From the NCBI GenBank assembly GCA_001795165.1, contig MGNS01000053.1, positions 19,191 to 24,684 on the forward strand: a DNA stretch of 5,494 nt, read 5' to 3'. Shown piece by piece: positions 1-5,290 of the stretch. The stretch comes from Chloroflexi bacterium RBG_16_57_11 (GTDB taxonomy: Bacteria; Chloroflexota; Anaerolineae; Anaerolineales; UBA4823). Position 1 is the first letter of the stretch. Each line of letters opens with the position of its first letter. The position numbers and the translations under genes are program-made. Below the pieces are notes generated by a model. That model saw only the letters and a list, made by a program, of their open reading frames with translations. It was not told the DNA's origin and made no database searches.

Positions 1-216
1 CTTCGAGTCACTGCCGATGTGCAGGGATTGCCCCATTCACAGATTGTGGAGGCCAAAGTAGGGCCGCTCTCTTTACCGCAGAGCATGATCGACCAATTTA
101 CGACTGGTTTTGACCAGTTGTTGACCGCCCGGTTTACCGAGGAAGCAGGCGATTTGGTGATTGACAGCATCAACATTGATGATGGGAAGATGACCATCGT
201 AGCCCACAGACGATAG
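1..216 (+). CDS. C-terminal fragment of an unrecognised protein
   Basis: The reading frame is open from the first base of the window and ends at a TAG at 214-216, giving the last 71 residues of a protein whose start lies outside. A GTG at 19 exists but is probably internal, because the frame continues in sense upstream of it. The fragment alternates short hydrophobic strands with polar turns (for example the segments IVEAKVGPLSLP and LVIDSINIDDGKMTIVAHRR) and has no catalytic motif. The ending, a strand, an Asp-Gly turn and another strand, faintly recalls DUF2993/LmeA-like or YpmS-like extracytoplasmic proteins, but I cannot assign it. The next gene begins one base after the stop, so the two are probably co-transcribed and possibly translationally coupled. 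Confidence 0.75.
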   Translation, partial: LRVTADVQGLPHSQIVEAKVGPLSLPQSMIDQFTTGFDQLLTARFTEEAGDLVIDSINIDDGKMTIVAHRR

Positions 217-217
217 G

Positions 218-1900
218 ATGCGATTATACCATCCCCGCCAGGCTCCGGGAGCAATCCGATGCGGCCACCCAGGCTGGATCAACCTGCTGGCAGCATTGTT
301 GCTCGCCTGGATTACGTCGGCTTGCGCCGCGCCTCAGGCTACACAGGCGTTGATACAGGTGGAGCTGGCGGCGGATGGTGAGACCCTAAAAGTTAACCTG
401 AACGCAGGTAGTACTGTCCAACAGGCATTGGACCGGGCAGGGGTAGGCCTGGACGCGCTGGACCGCACCGAGCCACAATCTTACACTGTCCTGAGCGATG
501 GGGCCAAGGTGAAATTAATCCGTGTAAGCGAAATATTCGAGGTAGAGCAGGTCGTCCTGCCTTTCGAGCGCCAGACTCTGCGCAATGAATCGCTGCCGGT
601 GGAAAAAGAAGTGTTGATCCAGCGCGGAAAGAACGGCCTGCAGGAGATCACTTACCGCCGGGTGTTCGAAGACGGCGTCGAAGTCTCCAGCCAGCCGATA
701 CCTGTGAATTCCGTCATCCTGGAAGAGCCGGTGCCGGAAATCCGTATGATCGGGGTGCAGACCCCGTTTTCACCGGTGGATATCCCTGGGAGGCTGTATT
801 ACCTGCGTGATGGCAACCTGTGGAAAATCGAAGGCAACACCGGCGATCGCCGGGCGGTGCTGACGACCGGCGACCTAGACGGGCGGGTGGTCTCCGTCTC
901 CCCAGATGAGAACTGGGTGCTGTTCACCCGGGGCTCGGATGTGGATGGGCGGATCAACGATCTGTGGGCTGGATTTATTGGCGAGCCAGCCGAGGGCGGG
1001 TCCGTTGCAGGGCAGGAAGATCAAACCCTGGTCGACCTTGGAGTGGACAACGTGATCCATTTTGCCGATTGGGCGCCGGGATCGAACAGCAAGATCTATT
1101 TTTCCACCGTGGAGCCGCGCCCGACCGCACCCGGCTGGCAGGCAAATAACGACCTGCTCTCGCTGACTTTCGCGGATACCGGCTGGACTACGCAGTGGGT
1201 GACGATTATCGAAGCCAATTCCGGTGGCGTTTACGGTTGGTGGGGTACGGAATATCGATGGAGCCCGGATGGGCGCTGGCTGGCGTACGCACGGCCGGAC
1301 AGCATCGGTTATGTAGATTACAAGACCAGGGAGATCACCAAGACGCTGGATATCGTGTCGCTGCAAACTTTCGGTGACTGGGCTTGGGTGCCCGGCACCG
1401 CCTGGGGTCCGGATGGAAATGTGCTCTACACAACTGAGCCCGGGGTTTCCGAAGGCTCCAACGTTGCGGAATCCTCCCCAGATTTCGACATGAGCGCAGG
1501 CCGGTTCGACAACGGGAGCTTCCTCCGGCTGGTGAGACAGACCGGGATGTTTGCCTACCCGCTGGCTTCGCCGCTCCAGCAACTGAGCACCGGTGACCTG
1601 GAGTATCAGATCGCATTTCTTCAAGCAGAGACTCCGGAGCGAAGCGAGACAAGCGCATACCGCATCGAGGTGATGGACCGGGATGGCTCGAACCGGCGCA
1701 CGCTGTTCCCGGATGAAGAAAGTCCAGGTATCGATCCTCAGCAATATTGGGGTGCCTGGTCCACTGCGCCGTTGCCAGACGGCGGCGGCCTGGCTCTGGC
1801 GGTCGTATATCAGGGTAATTTATGGCTGGTGGATGTGAACAGCGGGGAGACATTTCAGGTGACTGGGGATGGCCTCACGACGCGGGTGATCTGGCGCTAA
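218..1900 (+). CDS. Predicted surface lipoprotein with DUF348-like, G5-like and TolB-type beta-propeller regions
   Basis: The 560-residue product starts with a basic n-region (Arg2, Arg7, Arg14), a hydrophobic stretch at about 21-35 and a Cys at 36 in the context ITSAC. This looks like a lipoprotein signal, although Thr at -3 departs from the usual Leu/Val/Ile. Residues about 46-103 resemble the ubiquitin-like DUF348 domain. Residues about 104-181 resemble a G5 domain, with an RGKNG turn at 136-140, TY at 145-146 and a closing strand ending at IRMIGV. From about 192 to the end there are propeller-type blades with repeated strand signatures: DGNLWKI at 198-204, SVSPDENWVLF at 226-236, WSPDGRWLAY at 348-357, WGPDGNVLY at 396-404 and GNLWLVDVNSGE at 533-544. 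DUF348 and G5 are known from cell-wall-associated proteins such as YabE and Rpf, and WD40-like propellers typically bind proteins or ligands. I infer an extracytoplasmic, membrane-anchored binding or envelope protein with no visible enzyme active site. No strong ribosome binding site precedes the ATG, and the one-base gap to the preceding gene suggests coupling. Confidence 0.88.
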   Translation: MRLYHPRQAPGAIRCGHPGWINLLAALLLAWITSACAAPQATQALIQVELAADGETLKVNLNAGSTVQQALDRAGVGLDALDRTEPQSYTVLSDGAKVKLIRVSEIFEVEQVVLPFERQTLRNESLPVEKEVLIQRGKNGLQEITYRRVFEDGVEVSSQPIPVNSVILEEPVPEIRMIGVQTPFSPVDIPGRLYYLRDGNLWKIEGNTGDRRAVLTTGDLDGRVVSVSPDENWVLFTRGSDVDGRINDLWAGFIGEPAEGGSVAGQEDQTLVDLGVDNVIHFADWAPGSNSKIYFSTVEPRPTAPGWQANNDLLSLTFADTGWTTQWVTIIEANSGGVYGWWGTEYRWSPDGRWLAYARPDSIGYVDYKTREITKTLDIVSLQTFGDWAWVPGTAWGPDGNVLYTTEPGVSEGSNVAESSPDFDMSAGRFDNGSFLRLVRQTGMFAYPLASPLQQLSTGDLEYQIAFLQAETPERSETSAYRIEVMDRDGSNRRTLFPDEESPGIDPQQYWGAWSTAPLPDGGGLALAVVYQGNLWLVDVNSGETFQVTGDGLTTRVIWR

Positions 1901-1921
1901 TCCGGCCAAGTCTTCGCAATA

Positions 1922-1936
1922 ATTACGATCCGTAAT
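1922..1936. repeat. Short inverted repeat upstream of the UXS-like gene
   Basis: ATTACG and CGTAAT form a perfect 6-bp inverted repeat around a 3-base centre (ATC), about 33 bases before the start of the sugar-nucleotide gene and 21 bases after the preceding stop codon. It could be a small operator. As an AT-rich hairpin with a 3-base loop and no immediate T-run it is a poor terminator. A 6-bp match of this kind can also arise by chance. Confidence 0.25.
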
Positions 1937-1954
1937 CATCAGGAATATTTTATG

Positions 1955-1961
1955 AGAAGGG
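1955..1961 (+). promoter_or_regulatory. Ribosome binding site of the UXS-like gene
   Basis: AGAAGGG lies 8 bases before the ATG at 1970 and 11 bases before the second ATG at 1973, so it supports 1970 without excluding 1973. It is the clearest Shine-Dalgarno-like site in the window. Confidence 0.6.
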
Positions 1962-1969
1962 ATAGGTAA

Positions 1970-2932
1970 ATGATGAGAATATTAATTACCGGTGCGGCTG
2001 GCTTTCTCGGCTCGCATTTATGCGACCGGTTGTTGCATGAAGGCCATGAGGTTGTCGGGATGGATAATTTCATCACCGGGCGGCCTCAAAACCTGGCCCA
2101 CCTCTCGGGACATTCGAAATTTTCATTCATCCGGCATGATGTTTCCAATTTCATCTTTGTGCCAGGCAGGCTGGATGCAGTGATGCATTTCGCCTCACCT
2201 GCCAGCCCGAACGTAAACTCACCCTACGGCTACGTCAACCTGCCCATCCAGACGATGAAGGCCGGGGCCCTTGGGACGCACAACACCCTGGGTGTCGCTC
2301 GGGCTGACAACGCTCGCTTCCTTTTGGCTTCGACCAGCGAAATCTATGGCGACCCGCTGGAGCATCCTCAAAAGGAAAGCTATTGGGGGCATGTCGATCC
2401 GAATGGCCTGCGCTCGGTCTACGATGAGGCCAAGCGGTTCGCCGAAGCGCTGACCATGGCGTATCATCGCTTTCACAGCATCGATACGCGCATTGTGCGC
2501 ATCTTCAACACGTATGGGCCCCGCATGCACATCGACGATGGGCGAGTGGTGCCGAATTTCTTGAAGCAAGCGATCTGTCATGAGGCGTTGACGGTTTACG
2601 GCGATGGGTCACAAACCCGCAGCTTTTGCTACGTCGACGATCTCGTGGAGGGGATCTACCGGCTGCTGCTCTCGAATGAACACGAGCCGGTGAACATTGG
2701 CAATCCGGTAGAAACAACGATTTTAGAGTTCGCCAACACGATCAACCGGCTGACAGGTAATCCATCCGGTGTGTCCTTCAAACCAGCGGCACGCAGCGAG
2801 AGCGACCCGCAGCGCCGGCAGCCGGACATCACTCGCGCGCAGCAGGTATTGGGTTGGAAACCTCAGGTGAGCCTGGAAGAAGGCTTGCAAAGGACAATGC
2901 CTTACTTCATGCTAGAGTTAGGAAAGTTATAA
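1970..2932 (+). CDS. NAD-dependent UDP-glucuronate decarboxylase (UDP-xylose synthase type)
   Basis: This 320-residue protein is a complete extended short-chain dehydrogenase/reductase, of usual length for bacterial UXS. Such enzymes oxidise UDP-glucuronate with NAD, decarboxylate it and reduce the intermediate to UDP-xylose in the cytoplasm. Visible features are the Rossmann motif GAAGFLG at 8-14, an Asp at 32 placed to bind the adenosine ribose, FASPASP at 74-80, PIQTMKAG at 92-99, STSEIYGDP at 121-129, the catalytic Tyr151-x3-Lys155 (YDEAK), RIFNTYGPRM at 177-186, DGRVVPNF at 190-197, YGDGSQTRSFCYV at 210-222 and NIGNP at 242-246. A DPQRRQPDI segment at 279-287 matches the UXS-type C-terminal motif. 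These separate it from GalE-type epimerases, although dTDP-glucose dehydratase or another epimerase activity cannot be fully excluded. The second Met (1973) is an equally good start by homology (M-R-I-L-I-T-G). The gtrA gene follows after 28 bases, suggesting a surface-glycan role. Confidence 0.9.
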   Translation: MMRILITGAAGFLGSHLCDRLLHEGHEVVGMDNFITGRPQNLAHLSGHSKFSFIRHDVSNFIFVPGRLDAVMHFASPASPNVNSPYGYVNLPIQTMKAGALGTHNTLGVARADNARFLLASTSEIYGDPLEHPQKESYWGHVDPNGLRSVYDEAKRFAEALTMAYHRFHSIDTRIVRIFNTYGPRMHIDDGRVVPNFLKQAICHEALTVYGDGSQTRSFCYVDDLVEGIYRLLLSNEHEPVNIGNPVETTILEFANTINRLTGNPSGVSFKPAARSESDPQRRQPDITRAQQVLGWKPQVSLEEGLQRTMPYFMLELGKL

Positions 2933-2933
2933 T
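2928..2933 (+). promoter_or_regulatory. Possible -10 box for the gtrA-like gene
   Basis: A perfect TATAAT overlaps the stop codon of the UXS-like gene. Transcription would begin near 2940, leaving a leader of about 20 bases before the gtrA ATG at 2961. The hexamer 17 bases upstream (CTTCAT) is a poor -35 match, so this is either a weak internal promoter or coincidence. Confidence 0.3.
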
Positions 2934-2960
2934 GCGCCCCGGGGGTCTTGTAATTCAACC

Positions 2961-3425
2961 ATGACGGTTTTAATCACAAACCAACGTGAACGCAATCGCT
3001 TTCTGCGGTTTTCGGTCGTGGGCGTGATCGGCGCGGTGGTCGATTTCGGTCTGGCCAATCTGCTGATACGCTTTTTTCATGCCCCACTGGTTCTCGCTGG
3101 GGCAATTTCGTTCGTTGCTGCTATTCTGAGCAACTTCACCTGGAATCGCTTCTGGACCTATCCCGATTCGCGTTCCAAGCCGATCGGCCGGCAGCTAGTT
3201 CAATTCGGCATCATCAGTGTAATGGGCCTGGTAATACGCATCCCTCTGCTCTATTTTCTGGAGCCGGTCATGGAAAACTTGGCGGCGAGCCTGGGCCTCG
3301 GCTTCCCGCCCTACATTGACGCCCAAGCCATTGGCGATAATATCACCCTGGCGATTGCAGTGGTCATCGTAATGTTTTGGAATTTCTTTGCTAACCGCTA
3401 TTGGACCTATGGCGACGTCGAGTGA
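2961..3425 (+). CDS. GtrA-family membrane protein (lipid-linked sugar translocation)
   Basis: The 154-residue product has the size and layout of the GtrA family: four hydrophobic segments at about 15-37, 42-58, 80-102 and 127-147, with a short basic N-terminus (RERNRFLRF). The family hallmark NF-x2-NR-x-WT-[YF] occurs twice, as NFTWNRFWTY at 58-67 and NFFANRYWTY at 141-150, and the first helix opens with the typical RFSVVGVIGAVVDF. GtrA proteins are thought to help move polyprenyl-phosphate-linked sugars across the cytoplasmic membrane for modification of surface polysaccharides or teichoic acids. No alternative start codon exists between the preceding gene's stop and 2961, and the only SD-like element is a G-run at 2941-2945, 15 bases away. 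Its position behind a UDP-xylose-synthase-type gene fits a shared glycan role, but no glycosyltransferase is present in the window, so the transported sugar is unknown. Confidence 0.9.
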   Translation: MTVLITNQRERNRFLRFSVVGVIGAVVDFGLANLLIRFFHAPLVLAGAISFVAAILSNFTWNRFWTYPDSRSKPIGRQLVQFGIISVMGLVIRIPLLYFLEPVMENLAASLGLGFPPYIDAQAIGDNITLAIAVVIVMFWNFFANRYWTYGDVE

Positions 3426-3451
3426 CTAATAAAGCTGGTTGTTGAATCGAT

Positions 3452-3489
3452 TCAGGTGCGAAGCTCGGTTGTTACGCTTGTGCGCCTGA
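3452..3489 (+). terminator. Imperfect hairpin downstream of gtrA, possible transcript end
   Basis: The left arm TCAGGTGCGAAGC (3452-3464) pairs with GCTTGTGCGCCTGA (3476-3489). This gives a stem of 13 pairs: 5 Watson-Crick pairs, two G-U wobbles in the middle, one bulged G at 3480, and 4 pairs closing an 11-base loop. It starts 27 bases after the gtrA stop codon. No T-tract follows, so it is not a classical intrinsic terminator. It may stabilise a transcript end or act together with Rho. Confidence 0.35.
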
Positions 3490-3619
3490 CCTGGATATCT
3501 TCTGGGCGAGCATTCAAGGCAGGGAAATATCATCCAGGAGAGAGCTAGCTACCACTCGCTGGGCTAGTGGAGGTATCGGGGGAGCCGGCGCCGACCAGCA
3601 GGATTCTGATCACCGAGCG

Positions 3620-3638
3620 ATTATACTTTAGGTATAAT
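3620..3638 (+). promoter_or_regulatory. Palindromic promoter: -10 box inside a 7-bp inverted repeat, leaderless geometry
   Basis: ATTATAC and GTATAAT form a perfect 7-bp inverted repeat around a 5-base centre (TTTAG). The right arm contains a perfect -10 hexamer TATAAT at 3633-3638. Six bases then separate the hexamer from the ATG at 3645, so the predicted +1 is the A of the start codon, which is the arrangement of leaderless genes. No good -35 is seen at a 17-18 base distance (TCACCG or ATCACC). The symmetry suggests that a dimeric regulator could cover the -10 element, which is inference. Confidence 0.5.
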
Positions 3639-3644
3639 GGGGTT

Positions 3645-4022
3645 ATGCCAACCGGGAAAAAACTTATCCCAATATTCACCACCCATGGGGATGTAGGGGC
3701 TTTTCTCTTGTATCCATACCTCTATGATCTACAAGGCGAATGGATCGGCTGGGTGAGCTCCGATCGGATGGTTTATTCGGTGCTTGGTTATCATGTCGGA
3801 ATGCTGACCAAGGACCCACGGATCATAAGCCCTCAAGCGCGTTCAGAGATGCTCCCGCGACGAACACCACCCCCTCATCCAGAGTCGATACGACCGCCTG
3901 CACGCATACCCTTAGCTCCCATCATGGCGGATATCCCCTCAAATATGATGGATGTCCTGGTAGACGCGCCCGAACAGCTGCTCCCATATGGCTTCGGCGA
4001 CTTAATCGACGACATGGATTAA
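3645..4022 (+). CDS. Small protein with beta-rich N-terminal domain, possibly 4-fold beta flower-like; function unknown
   Basis: The 125-residue product starts with MPTGKKLIPIF. The N-terminal half (about 7-62) is a series of short beta strands with turns and aromatic residues: IPIFTTHGDVGAFL, YPYLYDLQGEWIGWV, MVYSVLGYHVGML and KDPRI. This pattern resembles the '4-fold beta flower' type of small domain, recognised only from the strand-turn pattern. A proline-rich basic linker follows (about 71-92, including PRRTPPPHPE and RPPARIPLAP), then a C-terminal segment ending in the acidic DLIDDMD. There is no signal peptide, membrane helix or catalytic motif. The start was chosen because the -10 box ends 6 bases before it, consistent with leaderless translation. 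The G-run at 3639-3642 is too close (2 bases) to serve as a ribosome binding site. A GTG at 3567 would add 26 residues and is less likely. The next gene starts 14 bases after the stop, so it appears to lead the operon with the ChlI-like ATPase. Confidence 0.75.
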   Translation: MPTGKKLIPIFTTHGDVGAFLLYPYLYDLQGEWIGWVSSDRMVYSVLGYHVGMLTKDPRIISPQARSEMLPRRTPPPHPESIRPPARIPLAPIMADIPSNMMDVLVDAPEQLLPYGFGDLIDDMD

Positions 4023-4036
4023 ACCGAAAACCCACT

Positions 4037-5290
4037 ATGGAGAATACCCATCCGTTCGAAGCTGCTGAAACACCCCCCCAGACGGTGGCCCATACGGCGC
4101 AAGATGAGGGTGGGGAATTAATTACCGGCGGGCCGCGCTCATTGCGCGAACTGATCGACCAGGTTTCGGGACGCAATTTCCGGGCGCGCTTCCCGGCAGA
4201 GGACGCCGGGCTAGTTGAAGTGCTGCCTTTCCCATTTCTGGCCGTTGTGGGACAACAAGAGATGAAGCTGGCGCTGATCCTGGCGTTGGTCAACCCGGCG
4301 GTGGGCGGGGTGCTGCTGATCGGTCCGCGCGGCACCGGTAAGACGACCGCGGTGCGCAGTCTGGTGGACCTGCTTCCTCAGGCGCCGCGCAGTCTGTGCC
4401 ATTACGGCTGCATGCCGGAAGACCTTGAAACCGGTGGAATCGATGCGGTCTGCCCGGATTGCGCGCAGAAATACGCCCTGGGAGAACCGCTGGCAAAGAT
4501 GGACAGTGTTCACTTGGTCGAGCTCCCCTTGAATGCCCGAATGGAAGATGTGTTGGGCGGGCTGGATGAGCGCGCGGCCGTGCACGAGCGTTTCCGGATC
4601 CGCCGCGGTCTGTTGGCGCAAGCGGACCGCAACCTGCTATACATCGATGAGGTTAACCTGCTTGAGGATGAGATCACCGACGCTATCCTGGACGCAGCTG
4701 CACAGGGCCGGTACAGCGTGCGGCGAGGGCCGGTTTCGGCCACTTATCGCTCGCGCTTCACCTTAATTGGGTCGATGAACCCGGAAGAAGGCCGGCTCCG
4801 CCCACAGATTATGGACCGGTTTGGGTTGCGCGTGGTGGTTCGTGGGCTGGTGGAGGCGGACGAGCGGCTTGAGGCTTACCGGCGCGTCCAGTCATACCTG
4901 ACCAATCCACGTAAGACCGTAGCTGAATATTGGCCGGAGACAAACGTCTTGCGGGATGAAATCCAGGCGGCGCGGGACCTGCTGGCACAGGTTGAATTGC
5001 CGGAGGCGGTCGCCAGGCTGGGATTAGCGATTGTTCATCACCTGCAAATCGACTCGCTGCGCGCCGAGATCACGCTGTTCGAAGCCGCGCGGGCATACGC
5101 TGCCGCTGATAACCGGTTACACGTCCAGCCGGAGGATCTTTACGAAATGGCACCGTTGGCGATTCGGGCGCGCCGCTCACAGTATATGGTGGAATTTCTT
5201 GACAAGCAGCAAGTTGAGGAAGGTGAAATCAGAGTCGCCCTGGACCAGTACTTGAAAGGAAACCAGCCGAAGAATGACCTCACATCGTAA
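4037..5290 (+). CDS. Magnesium chelatase ChlI/BchI-like AAA+ ATPase
   Basis: The 417-residue product is a ChlI-type AAA+ ATPase with about 50 extra N-terminal residues. Motifs in order are a FPFLAVVGQ entry segment at 65-73, Walker A GPRGTGKTT at 96-104, a four-Cys insert (Cys121, Cys125, Cys139, Cys142), Walker B LLYIDEVNLL at 200-209 with Asp204 and Glu205, sensor-1 GSMNPEEG at 245-252, an arginine-finger segment RPQIMDRFG at 255-263, and a sensor-2 type LRAE at 341-344. In Mg-chelatase, subunit I forms a hexameric ring with subunit D and drives metal insertion into protoporphyrin by subunit H. Related ATPases serve cobaltochelatase or act with VWA-domain partners as MoxR-like chaperones. 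No D or H subunit lies in the window, so the substrate is open. The same frame is open upstream to 3740, but that part overlaps the preceding gene. The ATG at 4037 is preferred, 14 bases after that gene's stop, although no clear ribosome binding site precedes it, which suggests translational coupling. Confidence 0.88.
   Translation: MENTHPFEAAETPPQTVAHTAQDEGGELITGGPRSLRELIDQVSGRNFRARFPAEDAGLVEVLPFPFLAVVGQQEMKLALILALVNPAVGGVLLIGPRGTGKTTAVRSLVDLLPQAPRSLCHYGCMPEDLETGGIDAVCPDCAQKYALGEPLAKMDSVHLVELPLNARMEDVLGGLDERAAVHERFRIRRGLLAQADRNLLYIDEVNLLEDEITDAILDAAAQGRYSVRRGPVSATYRSRFTLIGSMNPEEGRLRPQIMDRFGLRVVVRGLVEADERLEAYRRVQSYLTNPRKTVAEYWPETNVLRDEIQAARDLLAQVELPEAVARLGLAIVHHLQIDSLRAEITLFEAARAYAAADNRLHVQPEDLYEMAPLAIRARRSQYMVEFLDKQQVEEGEIRVALDQYLKGNQPKNDLTS
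5256..5260 (+). promoter_or_regulatory. Possible ribosome binding site of the URO-D family gene
   Basis: AAGGA lies 13 bases before the ATG at 5274, inside the end of the ATPase gene. The spacing is longer than usual, so coupling to translation of the upstream gene probably contributes. Confidence 0.3.

Larger units (their letters stand above)
3426..3644. other. Intergenic region between gtrA-like gene and the right-hand operon
   Basis: I find no convincing gene here. The frame of the next gene is open upstream to a GTG at 3567, but the added 26 residues would run through the promoter-like palindrome and look unlike the rest of the protein. The region holds an imperfect hairpin at 3452-3489 and the inverted repeat with -10 box at 3620-3638. 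A weaker stem (CCACT at 3552-3556 with AGTGG at 3566-3570) lies between them. No tRNA-like fold or transposon end was recognised. Confidence 0.65.

Noticed and set aside
875..1744. Long open frame of 289 codons on the minus strand
   Set aside because: It lies wholly inside the lipoprotein gene on the opposite strand. Its translation is rich in Arg, Pro and His with no domain pattern, whereas the + strand frame shows clear signal, G5-like and propeller motifs.
1335..1853. Second minus-strand open frame of 172 codons
   Set aside because: It is also antisense to the lipoprotein gene, with low-complexity Arg/Pro/Ser composition and no recognisable start context.
1922..1951. Inverted repeat ATTACG/CGTAAT followed by ATATTTT as an intrinsic terminator
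   Set aside because: The stem is AT-rich with a 3-base loop, and the T-rich stretch lies about 10 bases after it, so a functional terminator is unlikely.
3567..3644. GTG start giving a 26-residue longer version of the 125-residue protein
   Set aside because: The extension would be encoded across the -10 box and inverted repeat, and the leaderless geometry fits the ATG at 3645 better. It remains possible if transcription starts upstream.
3740..4036. Upstream extension of the ChlI-like ATPase frame
   Set aside because: The frame is open but overlaps the 125-residue gene in another phase. Its translation is Cys/His/Arg-rich and unlike ChlI proteins, and an ATG at 4037 directly after the upstream stop is the natural start.
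4210..4621. Minus-strand open frames opposite the ATPase gene
   Set aside because: These are antisense shadows of a gene with complete AAA+ motifs and show no domain signal of their own.
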